Of a DNA stretch of 64,000 nt, positions 18,497-29,300 are shown piece after piece. The DNA comes from Aliishimia sp963721175 (GTDB taxonomy: Bacteria > Pseudomonadota > Alphaproteobacteria > Rhodobacterales > Rhodobacteraceae): positions 124,001 to 188,000 of the forward strand of contig CAVRIG010000006.1 of assembly GCA_963721175.1 (NCBI GenBank). Direction: 5' to 3'. Made by a program: the position numbers and the translations under genes. The notes beneath the pieces are model-generated. The model saw nothing but the letters and a program-made list of their open reading frames with translations. It was not told the DNA's origin and searched no databases. How positions within the stretch are numbered: the first letter of the stretch is position 1; every line of letters starts with the position of its first letter.

Positions 18497-19611
18497 GCCG
18501 CCGCCTTTCGCCCCCGACGCAGCGGACGCGCGGCCCGGACCAGGAGTGCCAGGACCAGAAGTGCGCCCGCGGCACTCGGCAAGTAGCTGAGCGGCCACAA
18601 CAAGCCGTTGTCGCGTATCGGGTCGGTCACCGATGCCCGCAGGCCGTCGAGCAGAAGCAGCAGCGCGAACGCGGCGAGGATTTCGCGCCAGGCGCCAAAC
18701 CGCGAGAAACCGGCGCTGATCAGCACGGAAAATCCCAGCATGGCGGCGACCACGGCAAAGAGAGGCTGCGAAAAACGGGAATTGAACTCTTCGGTCAGGA
18801 GCCCGGGCGAGCCGCCGCCGCGCCCTGCAAGCTCGTCCCAGTTTTGCACGAGCTCGGTGGTCGGCATCGACCGTATCTGACGGGTGGTGTCCTCGGCGGC
18901 GCTGACCAGTGCGGAAATGTCGAAGGAAAAGTCCCGATACGTTCCCGTCGTCAGACGCATGTCGGCCGTGTTGAGGCGTTGCGCGAGCCCATCCACCATG
19001 ATCAGCGACGTTCTCCCGTCCTTTCGGACCAGATACGCGGTGTCTGCGGTGTGTATGACGCGCGTCTCGGCATCGCGCCTGTCCGACAGGAAGACGTCGC
19101 GCAGCACCCCGTCCTCGCCGATCTCCCTTGTATAGAGCGTCACCCCTTCGGAGGGATGCAGGAACGTGCCTTCGGTCAGGATGCGGGCCGTCACATCCCG
19201 GTTGACCTCGTTCTCCCGCATCGAAAGTTCGTCCAGCGCAGCGGGCACCAGGAAATGCGCCAGAACCGCCATCATCGCACCAACGATCAGACCGAAACAG
19301 ACCACGGGCCGCGCCAGCCGCCACGGACTGGAGCCGGTGGCCAGCATCACGGTGAGTTCGGATTCCACCGACAGCCGGTTGGTGACGTAGACCGCGGCAG
19401 CGAAGGCCGCGAGCGGCAGGACCAGCAGCACGAGGCCCGGCAGTCCCAGGGCCGTGAATTCCAGGAAGACCATGGCCGACTGCCCGTCTCCGATCAGCCG
19501 GTCGAAAAGGCGCACCGCGCGGTTGATCCAGAAGACCGCCACGAGCACCAGAGCGAAGAAGCCGAAAAACAACAGAAGTTGCGACAGCATGTACCTGTCG
19601 AATTTGGCCAA
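18493..19611 (-). CDS. lptF: LPS export ABC transporter permease LptF
   Basis: LptF is the partner permease of LptG. The 372-residue protein starts MAKFDRYMLSQLLLFFGFFALVLVAVFWINRAVRLFDRL, then has VFLEFTALGLPGLVLLVLPLAAFAAAVYVTNRLSVESELTVMLATG, the coupling-helix region, a periplasmic domain (about 140-265) and three C-terminal spans. It is the first gene of the leftward envelope operon. The 130-base space to the divergent pepA start must hold promoters for both directions. Confidence 0.93.
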   Translation of the reverse strand: MAKFDRYMLSQLLLFFGFFALVLVAVFWINRAVRLFDRLIGDGQSAMVFLEFTALGLPGLVLLVLPLAAFAAAVYVTNRLSVESELTVMLATGSSPWRLARPVVCFGLIVGAMMAVLAHFLVPAALDELSMRENEVNRDVTARILTEGTFLHPSEGVTLYTREIGEDGVLRDVFLSDRRDAETRVIHTADTAYLVRKDGRTSLIMVDGLAQRLNTADMRLTTGTYRDFSFDISALVSAAEDTTRQIRSMPTTELVQNWDELAGRGGGSPGLLTEEFNSRFSQPLFAVVAAMLGFSVLISAGFSRFGAWREILAAFALLLLLDGLRASVTDPIRDNGLLWPLSYLPSAAGALLVLALLVRAARPLRRGRKAAA

Positions 19612-19741
19612 GTGGTCTCCCCCGATGAAATCTGGCGGGTGTGGCGATCAGCCTAGCCGATACATCGGACCTCGAAAACTGCATTCTGGTGTTCTCGCAA
19701 TGGTCGCGTTAGGGAAGGGCCGAACAACAAAGGGCACCTCC

Positions 19742-21214
<1,473 letters not shown>

Positions 21215-21223
21215 GGCGCCGGA

Positions 21224-21682
21224 ATGGGTGCTGTCTTCTTCTATCACCTGACCCGCCGGCCGCTGGAGGCGACGCTGCCGCAACTTCTGGAGCGAAGCCT
21301 GGCGCAGGGCTGGCGCGTGATCGTGCGCGGGCGCGCGCCGGACCGGATGGCTTGGCTCGACGAACGGCTCTGGCTCGGGCCAGAGGATGCGTTCCTGCCA
21401 CACGGTCTGTCCGGCGGTCCGCATGACGCGCTGCAGCCTATCCTCCTGACGACCGATGCAGGGCTGAGCGCGGAGTGTCTCATCTGCGTCGACGGCGCGG
21501 CGGTCAATCCGGAAGAGGTCGATGCGGCGGAGCGAGCCTGCGTGATCTTCGACGGCCAAGACGATGCGGCCGTGCAGGACGCGCGTGGTCACTGGAAGAC
21601 CCTGACCGAGGCGGGTTGCGCGGCGCAGTACTGGTCCGAAGCGTCAGGTCGATGGGAAAAGAAAGCGGAATCAGGGTCTTGA
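21224..21682 (+). CDS. holC: DNA polymerase III chi subunit
   Basis: HolC links the clamp-loader complex to single-stranded-DNA-binding protein at the replication fork. The 152-residue protein begins MGAVFFYHLTRRPLEATLPQLLERSLAQGWRVIVRG and contains LDERLWLGPEDAFLPHG, typical of chi subunits (the TFLPHG-like segment). It lies nine bases after pepA and probably shares its transcript. Confidence 0.9.
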   Translation: MGAVFFYHLTRRPLEATLPQLLERSLAQGWRVIVRGRAPDRMAWLDERLWLGPEDAFLPHGLSGGPHDALQPILLTTDAGLSAECLICVDGAAVNPEEVDAAERACVIFDGQDDAAVQDARGHWKTLTEAGCAAQYWSEASGRWEKKAESGS

Positions 21683-21701
21683 CAACCGTTCTTCGAGTGT
21701 C

Positions 21702-22292
21702 CTAAGGCTGTTCGCGGCTCAGGATCAGTTTGCCGTCGGCAATTTCCATCCGGTCCCAGCGATGCAGGTACGACATGCCCATCAGCGACCGGAACATCTG
21801 ACCTTCGTTGACATATGCCGGCACGTCGTGGTCGCTGATGCCGCCGATGTCGATCTCGTCGATCCGGACCGGAGCGGTGCGCACTTCGCCATTCGCGGTG
21901 CTGGCTCGGCCGTAGAATTGCAGCTGGTCGACCGCCAGCCCGGCGCGTTCGGCATCCTCCCGGGTGAGCACGATCTCCGTGGCACCCGTGTCGACCACGA
22001 AATCGACCGGGGCGCCGTTGACCTGCGCGGTCATGTAGTAGTGGCCGTCCCGGTTTCGGGGCACTTCCACGCGACCCTGATCCGCGAAGGCGGATTGTTG
22101 CGGCATGAAGTCGTCACGAATGTCTTCCCAGAGGCCGAAGCCCGCCACCACGACGATGAAGATGATGATCCAGGCGGTGCCGTTTCGCACGAGCTGCCCT
22201 GCGCGGCTGCGGGCGAGTGACGACAGCATGATGAGAACGATCGCGCCCATTAGCACTGCGCCGAGGATCAATCCTGTATCGTAACCTGCCAT
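21702..22292 (-). CDS. Membrane-anchored retropepsin-like aspartic protease (TIGR02281 type)
   Basis: The 196-residue protein has two N-terminal hydrophobic segments (about residues 5-25 and 40-58) and then a retropepsin-like domain with the catalytic signature FVVDTGATEIVLTREDAERAGL (active Asp in DTG, around residue 107). Such single-domain proteases are expected to work as dimers. The protein is of the clan AA type common in Alphaproteobacteria, whose substrates are largely unknown. It is convergent with holC and lies 31 bases upstream of the end of the ABC-F gene. Confidence 0.85.
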   Translation of the reverse strand: MAGYDTGLILGAVLMGAIVLIMLSSLARSRAGQLVRNGTAWIIIFIVVVAGFGLWEDIRDDFMPQQSAFADQGRVEVPRNRDGHYYMTAQVNGAPVDFVVDTGATEIVLTREDAERAGLAVDQLQFYGRASTANGEVRTAPVRIDEIDIGGISDHDVPAYVNEGQMFRSLMGMSYLHRWDRMEIADGKLILSREQP

Positions 22293-22323
22293 ATCGCCAA
22301 TATAGGAGACCGAACCGCAAAAC

Positions 22324-24168
22324 CTAGCTGGATTCGGCGTCGTCCAGTTTTTCCTGCGCCGCCACCCACAGCGCCTCGGCCCGGTTCAGCCCGTCCATCA
22401 CCTCGGCGTATTTCTGGTTCCACGTCGCTAGCTCGCCGGCGCGCGGTTCTGCGTACAACTCAGGGTTGGCGAGTTTCCTGGCCAACTTCGCGCGCATGTC
22501 CTCCAGCTTCTCGACCCGCGCCTCGCATTTGCGCAGTTCGGATCGCAGGGCCAGGATCCGGTCCCGCGACGGCCGTTTGGGCTTGGGTGTGTCCGACGGC
22601 TTCTCCGGTTTCGGCCCCGAACTCAGCAGATGCGCGCGATAGGCCGCCAGGTCCTGGTCGTAAGGCTGCACGGTGCCGTCGTTCACCAGCCAGAGCCGGT
22701 CCGCCACCAGTTCCAGGAGGTGCATGTCATGCGTCACCAGGATGACGGCGCCGGAATAGTCGGTCAGCGCCTCCACCAGCGCCTCGCGCGATTCGATGTC
22801 GAGGTGGTTCGTCGGCTCGTCGAGGATCAGCATGTGCGGCGCGTCGATCGTCGCGATCAGCAGCGACAGACGCGCCTTCTGCCCGCCGGAGAGCCGTCCG
22901 ACGACGGTCTCGGCCTGTTCGGGACCCAGCCCGAAACCCGCCAGCCGCGCGCGCCAGCGGGCGGGTGTCTCGCCCGGCCGCAGACGGCGCAGATGCTCGA
23001 GCGGGGTCTCCTCCACCCGTAACTCGTCCACCTGATGCTGGGCGAAGTAGCCCACGCGCAGCTTCGATGCGGTGGTCATCTTTCCAGCGAAGAGCGGCAG
23101 ACGATCGGAGAGAAGCTTCGCCAGCGTCGACTTGCCCTCACCGTTCCGCCCCAGAAGCGCGATGCGGTCATCCTGGTCGATCCGCAGGTTCAACCGACGC
23201 AGGACCGGCGTGTCGTCATAACCCGTCTCTCCACCTTCCAGGGCGATGATGGGCGGCGACAGCTCGGCCGGCGACGGGAATTCGAACCGGCGCAGGGCGG
23301 CCTCCTGCGGCGTGGTGATGGGCTGCATCCGCGCAAGCGCCTTCAGCCGGGATTGCGCCTGCTTCGCCTTGTCGGCCTTGTAGCGGAAGCGGTCGACATA
23401 GGATTGCAGATGCGCCCGCCGCGCCTCCTGCTTCTTGGCCATGGATTGCGCGAGCGCCAGTTTCTCATGACGTTGCCGCGCGAACTGGTCGTAGGGGCCC
23501 TGGTAGAGCGTCAGCTGTCGATCCTCCAGATGCAGGATCGCTTGAACCGCGCGGTTGAGCAGGCCGCGATCGTGGGAGATGATGATGACCGTGTGCGGGT
23601 ACCGCGCGAGGTAATTCTCGAGCCACAGCGCGCCCTCGAGGTCGAGGTAGTTGGTGGGCTCGTCCAGCAGAAGCAGGTCGGGCCGCGCAAAGAGCACCGC
23701 CGCCAGAGCCACCCGCATCCGCCAGCCGCCCGAGAAGGCGGAGCAGGGCATCTGCTGCGCGTCCTCGTCGAAGCCGAGCCCCTTCAGGATCGACGCGGCC
23801 CGCGCCTCTGCCGACCATGCGTCGATATCGGCCAGCCGCGTCTGGATTTCCGCGATGCGATGGGCATCCTCGGTCTCCTCGGCCAGAAGCGCTGCGCGTT
23901 CGGTATCGGCCGCGAGTACGGTGTCGAGGAGCGAGGTTCCGGACGACGGCACCTCCTGCGCGACTCCGCCGATGCGCGTACCGGAGGGCAGGGCGATCTC
24001 CCCGCTTTCCAGCGCCAGCTCGCCCCGGATCAGGCGGAACAGCGTGGTCTTGCCGGTGCCGTTGCGGCCGACCATCCCGACCTTGTGCCCGGTCGGGATC
24101 ATCGCGGAGGTCCCGTCGAACAGCGGGCGGCCTTCGATGGCAAAGCGGATATCGGAAAGACGCAACAT
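22324..24168 (-). CDS. ABC-F family ATPase (YheS/Uup-like)
   Basis: ABC-F proteins have two ATPase domains and no membrane domain, and act on ribosomes or in antibiotic tolerance. The 614-residue protein has Walker A GRNGTGKTT (about residue 37), signature FSGGWRMRVALAAVLFARPDLLLLDEPTNYLDLEG, the P-site tRNA-interaction linker rich in Lys/Arg/Gln (about 230-300), a second Walker A GRNGEGKST and LSGGQKARLSLLIATIDAPHMLILDEPTNHLDIESR. The C-terminus is a charged coiled coil (residues 520-600). The length and linker fit the YheS branch. I choose the ATG at 24168 (MLRLSDIRF); the open frame further upstream overlaps the ndk promoter area and looks non-coding. Confidence 0.9.
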   Translation of the reverse strand: MLRLSDIRFAIEGRPLFDGTSAMIPTGHKVGMVGRNGTGKTTLFRLIRGELALESGEIALPSGTRIGGVAQEVPSSGTSLLDTVLAADTERAALLAEETEDAHRIAEIQTRLADIDAWSAEARAASILKGLGFDEDAQQMPCSAFSGGWRMRVALAAVLFARPDLLLLDEPTNYLDLEGALWLENYLARYPHTVIIISHDRGLLNRAVQAILHLEDRQLTLYQGPYDQFARQRHEKLALAQSMAKKQEARRAHLQSYVDRFRYKADKAKQAQSRLKALARMQPITTPQEAALRRFEFPSPAELSPPIIALEGGETGYDDTPVLRRLNLRIDQDDRIALLGRNGEGKSTLAKLLSDRLPLFAGKMTTASKLRVGYFAQHQVDELRVEETPLEHLRRLRPGETPARWRARLAGFGLGPEQAETVVGRLSGGQKARLSLLIATIDAPHMLILDEPTNHLDIESREALVEALTDYSGAVILVTHDMHLLELVADRLWLVNDGTVQPYDQDLAAYRAHLLSSGPKPEKPSDTPKPKRPSRDRILALRSELRKCEARVEKLEDMRAKLARKLANPELYAEPRAGELATWNQKYAEVMDGLNRAEALWVAAQEKLDDAESS

Positions 24169-24295
24169 GGCCGGCTTCTTGGGCCATGTGTCGGGCGGCG
24201 TCAATCGCGGCTTTCCAAGCCGTGAACCCCATGCTACGAGGCCGCGATTTTTGCATCGGGGCGCATTCCGTCCCCACCCAGACAGGAGACATATC

Positions 24296-24718
24296 ATGGC
24301 CGTGGAGCGGACGCTGAGCATCATCAAGCCCGACGCAACGAAACGCAACCTGACCGGCAAGATCAATGCCAAGTTCGAGGATGCGGGGCTGCGCATCGTC
24401 GCGCAGAAGCGGATCAAGCTGAGCAAGGAGCAGGCCGGCGTCTTCTATGCGGTGCATGCAGAGCGCCCGTTCTACGACGAGCTGTGCGAGTTCATGGCCT
24501 CCGAACCGGTGGTCGTGCAGGTTCTCGAGGGCGAGGGGGCCATCTCGAAGAACCGCGAAGTGATGGGGGCGACCAATCCCGCGGACGCGGCACCGGGCAC
24601 GATCCGTGCGGAATTCGCCGAAAGCGTCGGCGAGAACTCCGTCCACGGGTCCGACGCGCCGGACACCGCTGCCGCGGAAATCGCCTACTTCTTCTCGGGC
24701 CTCGAACTGGTCGGCTGA
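24296..24718 (+). CDS. ndk: Nucleoside diphosphate kinase
   Basis: Ndk transfers the gamma-phosphate between (d)NTPs and (d)NDPs through a phosphohistidine. The 140-residue protein contains ERTLSIIKPDATKRNLTGKI at the start, FYDELCEFMASEPVVVQVLEG, and the active-site histidine in ENSVHGSDAPDTAAAEIAYFF. The ATG at 24296 is preceded by CAGGAGAC, a good ribosome-binding site. It diverges from the ABC-F gene; the 127 bases between the two starts hold both promoters. Confidence 0.97.
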   Translation: MAVERTLSIIKPDATKRNLTGKINAKFEDAGLRIVAQKRIKLSKEQAGVFYAVHAERPFYDELCEFMASEPVVVQVLEGEGAISKNREVMGATNPADAAPGTIRAEFAESVGENSVHGSDAPDTAAAEIAYFFSGLELVG

Positions 24719-24816
24719 ACGGATCGCCCTGCGGCCCGGCGGCGCCTGTCGCTCCGGGTCGGCGGTACTGGTCGGTTTCCAGCTCCTGCGATGCAGTCAA
24801 ATGGGTGTTCGGCTGA

Positions 24817-25068
24817 TCATTCTCGCTTTTGCTCGATCACGCCGATTGCATCGAGTGTCCGGTCGAGTTCGGAGACCGGCCGAGGCGATGCATCGGCTTT
24901 GATCGCATCGAACCCGCGGCGCAGCGCTTCCTTTTCGGCTCCTTGGCAATCGTTCCATGGCCGCCCCTGAAGGCCGCGCAACTCTTCCGCCGATCGGATT
25001 CCCGCACGATGGCATGCGGATCCAACGGCCGGCCCGAGATTGCGGACGGTCGTCACAGGGTCTGCCAT
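24817..25068 (-). CDS. TfoX C-terminal-domain protein with apparent internal deletion
   Basis: The 83-residue protein starts MADPVTTVRNLGPAVGSACHRAGIRSAEELR, which matches the first half of the TfoX_C domain (helix-hairpin-like, found in competence regulator TfoX/Sxy), and then jumps directly to GLQGRPWNDCQGAEKEALR, which matches its end. From memory of the family, about 25-30 residues that normally lie between these two parts are absent, in frame. The tail DASPRPVSELDRTLDAIGVIEQKRE is additional. Either a viable shortened version or a remnant gene. Function of TfoX_C-only proteins in this group is unknown. It is convergent with ndk. Confidence 0.65.
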   Translation of the reverse strand: MADPVTTVRNLGPAVGSACHRAGIRSAEELRGLQGRPWNDCQGAEKEALRRGFDAIKADASPRPVSELDRTLDAIGVIEQKRE

Positions 25069-25146
25069 GACGATAGTCCATGGCGGGACCGATCAACGGT
25101 CACGCATCATTGTCAAAGGTCACCGAAGCCCGGCACGGGAGCCGAT

Positions 25147-25245
25147 TCAGATACTCGCGTAATCCGTAAATATCGGAGTTTCGGCCGGTTTGGGCTGCGA
25201 TTTGGTCGTGCCTTTGATCTTCACAACGGGTTTCTGCTTATGCAT
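25147..25245 (-). CDS. Possible small ORF, 32 residues, Lys-rich
   Basis: In an AT-richer stretch upstream of the TfoX-like gene, a leftward ATG at 25245 opens a 32-codon frame with a strongly basic first half (MHKQKPVVKIKGTTKS) and a less charged second half (ETPIFTDYASI). No clear Shine-Dalgarno sequence precedes it (GAGTGAGTG is the nearest purine-rich stretch), and no family is recognised. Codon composition is not decisive at this length. It may be a real microprotein or chance. Confidence 0.25.
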   Translation of the reverse strand: MHKQKPVVKIKGTTKSQPKPAETPIFTDYASI

Positions 25246-25324
25246 CGTAAACACTCACTCACTAGACATACGCATTCGTTCTAAATCGGTTTCCTGAAAA
25301 AGTTGTGCCCGGAACGCGGCAACA

Positions 25325-26278
25325 CTACGAACTCTCGAATGAAAACCGGCTAATATTTTTGATCATACCGTTTTTCTTGAGAAATATCGAGGGGAATTTC
25401 GGGTGGTTCGCCGCGTCGGGCCATCCCTGCGATTCGATGGCCAGCGCCGAAAACGGCCGGATCGCGCCCGTTCCCGGTGGGGTTGTGAGGCGCGGCAAGT
25501 ACTCTCCGGTGTAGAGCACGACACCCGGCTGATTGCTGTCGACCGTCATCCGGATGCCAGAAACGGTCGAACTCAGTCGCAGGACTGGGCGCAACGCCTC
25601 GCCAACCTCCTGCGCAAGGCAGAAGCAACCGTCAAGCGGCGGACCGGAAACCGGATCGCGCGGCACGGTGAAATCGAACGGTCCGCCAGTCACGTCGAGG
25701 ATGCGTCCCGTGGGAATGAGATCGGCGCCGGTCTCAAGCATCCTGGTGCTGTTCACGCCAAGCCGGTGCGCGGTAAGATCGCCCGTTTCGTCGAGCGTCC
25801 AGTAGGCGTGGGACGTGGCGTTGACCAGCGTGTCCGCGTCCGTCTGCGCTTCGATGGTCAGGATCAGCGATCTGCCACGGATCTCGTAGGTGACGCGGAA
25901 CGCGCGCCGTCCCGGCAGGCCGCAGGCGCCATCCGGCAGAACGCAGCGGAGTGTGACCTCGGTTTCCGTGTGCTCGACGACGTCCCACACCCTGTGTTGA
26001 AGCGCCTCGGACCCGCTGTGCAGACAATCGGGTGGTGTGTTCGCCTCCATTTGGTATGTGCGCCCGCCGATCCAGACGCTGGCACCGGAAACCCGGCCCG
26101 CGATGGGACCGACGATCACGCCGATGGCCTGCGGAGCGTTCGCGTAATCCTCGGCATGAGGCAGCCCCAGAACGAGACTTTGAGGGTGTCCCTCCAGCCA
26201 GACCCGCGAAAGTGCGGCGCCGTAAGGCGAAATCTCCGCCGTCAGATGTTTTCCGCCGATGTCGAGGAACCGGGTCAT
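25325..26278 (-). CDS. Aldose 1-epimerase (galactose mutarotase family)
   Basis: This enzyme family interconverts the alpha and beta anomers of hexoses in the cytoplasm. The 317-residue protein has the landmarks GVIVGPIAGRVSGA, PPDCLHSGSEALQHRVWDV (catalytic His in the CLHSG stretch), NATSHAYWTLDETGDLTAHRLGVNS (second conserved His in the SHAYW stretch) and PGVVLYTGEYLP near the C-terminus. I chose the ATG at 26278, where the conserved protein begins; the open frame extends to 26389 but that part overlaps the end of tamB and is unlike the family. It follows tamB by about 70 bases in the same direction. The last 25 residues (KKNGMIKNISRFSFESS) are encoded by unusually AT-rich DNA. Confidence 0.85.
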   Translation of the reverse strand: MTRFLDIGGKHLTAEISPYGAALSRVWLEGHPQSLVLGLPHAEDYANAPQAIGVIVGPIAGRVSGASVWIGGRTYQMEANTPPDCLHSGSEALQHRVWDVVEHTETEVTLRCVLPDGACGLPGRRAFRVTYEIRGRSLILTIEAQTDADTLVNATSHAYWTLDETGDLTAHRLGVNSTRMLETGADLIPTGRILDVTGGPFDFTVPRDPVSGPPLDGCFCLAQEVGEALRPVLRLSSTVSGIRMTVDSNQPGVVLYTGEYLPRLTTPPGTGAIRPFSALAIESQGWPDAANHPKFPSIFLKKNGMIKNISRFSFESS

Positions 26279-26348
26279 CGCGCTGCTATGCACTGCCCTG
26301 TCGGGAGGTTGGGCGAAGGATCCATATCGCGAGTCCTCCTGAGGGACC

Positions 26349-29300
26349 TCAGTAGTCGCGCTCGTAGAATATCCCGATCGCGGTGTCACCGTCTGACCCG
26401 ACGCGCCCCCGTGCCGTGATGTTTTCGCTGACGTCGAGGTTCAGGTTGATCTCGCTGTCGCCGTCGCCGTTCACGACCACGTCGGTATAGACTGTATCCG
26501 AAATGTATTTCCCGATCCGCGCTTCGGCGTTGCCGTCCGCATCCGTGCCGATGTCGAATTCGTCCACGCCGAGCCCTTCGCGCAGCCGTTGAATTCCCAG
26601 CCCGCCACGCCCGGACAGGGTTCGGATCGCCGCGGCAAGTTGAACCGCCTGCAGCGGCGAGATGCTGGTGGCGTCACGCCCGAAAAGCAGGAGGGACAAG
26701 GCCTCGTCCTGCGGAAGCTCCGGGCTGGACGTGACGGTCAGTTCCGGCGAGGAGGCCTCGCCCTCCAGCAGCAGGATGACGTCGGTTCCATCCACCTCCG
26801 AGCGTGCGAGGAACCGGAGGACCGGATCGAAACTGCCGCGGATACGGACGGAGCCCTCGTCCAGGCTCAGCCGGTTGCCAAGCAGGTCGATCCGCCCGCG
26901 GATCAGGTCGAATTGCCCGATGGGCACGACGTCGTTCGTGGTGCCGGTCAATCGAAGCTCTCCGCCCAGTTCGGCGTCCAGCCCGCGACCACGCACGAAG
27001 AGGCGATTGGGCGCGCTGATCGTCAGATCCAGCGGGTAGGCCGGACCCGAACCCTCGCCGCTGTCCTCCCCAGTGTCGGCGAGGCCGGCGAACTGAAGCG
27101 TACGTTGCACATCTGCCGGTGGCGACGCGTGACGCAGACCGTCGAGCGCCGCGTAGGAGGGACCGATATTCGGGATGCGCACCTCGACCGTGCCGAGCGT
27201 GATCTGCCCGCCGATCCGCGCGCCGCCGGTGAGGGGTCCTTCGACGGTGACGCGCCCGTTCAGGTTGGCCTCGAAGAGTTCGCGGTCCCGGATCGTCGCG
27301 TTCACCAGCTCTGCGGTGATGTTCGCCGAAAACGGCGGGGAAAGAGTGATCGGGCCAGAAACTCGGACCTGCCCGCCGGACGCGATGGTGCCGTTGATCC
27401 CGACCTGGGCGCGTCCGCCCGACAAGTTGACCTGGCCGCCGATGTCGTTGATCGCGATGCCCTGCGCCGGCAGGGCGAACCGTGCGTTTTCCAACCCGAT
27501 GCGGCCGGTGACGGAGTCAAGCGCCGGTGGGCCGTCCACGGCGAGGTCAAAGCGCAGGATGCCGGAGAGCGACTGCCCGCTGAGTTGCGCGTTTGCAAGC
27601 GCCAGCGGGACGGACCCGTTGAGCGAGACATCGACGCGCGACACGTCCTGCGCCACTGTTCCGGAGCTCCGGAGCGTGATGCCACCCGGGCCGTTGCCGG
27701 TGACATTGATCTGCCAGGGGCCGCCATCGTGGCGCGCACTTCCTTCGACGGACGCAGCCCCGGGCAATTCCGGAACCACAAGCCCGAGGTTGGACACGGA
27801 GGCGCGGAAGTCCAGTGCCGCCTCGTCGCTCGCGTATGATCCCGACAGTTCTGCGTCGAGGGCAGGGCCTTCGAGCGACACTGTCTCGATGCGCAGCGAA
27901 CCGTCCGCATCACGCTCCGCCGACACTTCGAAGGTGCTGGTGCCGCGCAGCAGCGGCTCGATCGTCGGTTGCTCGAAGGCGAGCGAGCGCGTTTCCCCGT
28001 TGGCGTCGATCTCGAAACTGCCGGCGAGTACGTCGGCCGTGCCTTCGGCAGTGAGGCTGACGCCGCCCGAGAGACGCCGACCGGCAAGACCGGCATAGGC
28101 GGCGAGTTGCGCGATCTCCGCCTCGATTCGTCCGCCGACCTCGAGCGCCGATTGTCCGTCGCCCGTGATCGTTCCGTCATAGGTGACCCGCGCGTCGCCG
28201 GGCAGTTGGGCCAGCGCGTCGATGGCCCAGGTTTCATCCGACTGCTGTGCTTCGACAGTGAGCTGTGCGGCGCCCGGCAGTTGGGGCAATGCAAGCGCGA
28301 TGTTCGGCAGACTGGCGCTGAGCCGCGCCGTGCTGCTGCCGGGATCCAGCCGTCCAGTTCCGGAGGCCGTCAGACCGGGGCCGTTGACGTCCAGATCATT
28401 GACCTCCAGAACACCGTCGGCATCACGGCGGGCAGTTACGGCGAACTCGGTCGTTCCGCGCAGCAATGGTTCCACCATCGGTTGACCGAAGGTGGGCGAC
28501 CGGGTTTCGCCCGAGGCCGAGAGGTCAAAGCTGCCGGCGAGTGCGTCGGCGGAGCCTTCGACGTCGACCGCCACTCCGCCGCTCAGAGGCCGCCCGGCCA
28601 GGTCGGAAAACGGGGCAAGCCGTGCGATCTCCGCCTCGGCCCGGCCCGCGATATCGAGCGAAGTCTGCCCGTCGCCGGTGACCGTTCCGATATAGCTGAC
28701 CTGCGCGTTGCCGGGCAACTGCGCAAGCGCCTCGATCGCCCAAGCGTCGTCGGTCTGGTCCGCCGTCACGGTCAGCTGCGCGGCGCCCGGCAAGTCGGGC
28801 AGGATCAGTTCCAACTCCGGAATGGCCGCGTTCAGCCGCACGTCGCTTTCGCCAGCGTCCAGCCGGCCGGACGCGGACGCGGTCAGGCCCGGTCCGGTCA
28901 GATCGAGCTGGCTCAGTTGCAGGACGCCATCGGCATCCCGCTCCGCCTCCAGATCGAAGCGCGTTGTGCCACGAAAGAGCGGCTCGACCATCGGGACATC
29001 GAAGGCGAGTTGCGTCGTCTCTCCACGGGCCGTCGCCGTGAAACTTCCGTCGAGCAGATCCGCACTGCCCTCGGCACCGAGGGTGACGCGGCCGGAGATG
29101 TCGCGCCCGGCGAGCCCGGAGAACGCCGCGAGACGGCCGATTTCGCCGTCGAGTTGGCCGTTTGCGGTCATTTCGGTGTCACCGTCGCCGGCCACGCTGC
29201 CGCGAAACTGCAACGACGCGTCACCGGGCAGTGCGGCGTCGGCGTTGATTTGCCACACGTTCCCCGTCTGGTCCGCCTGCAGGCTCAGGTTCACGGCGCC

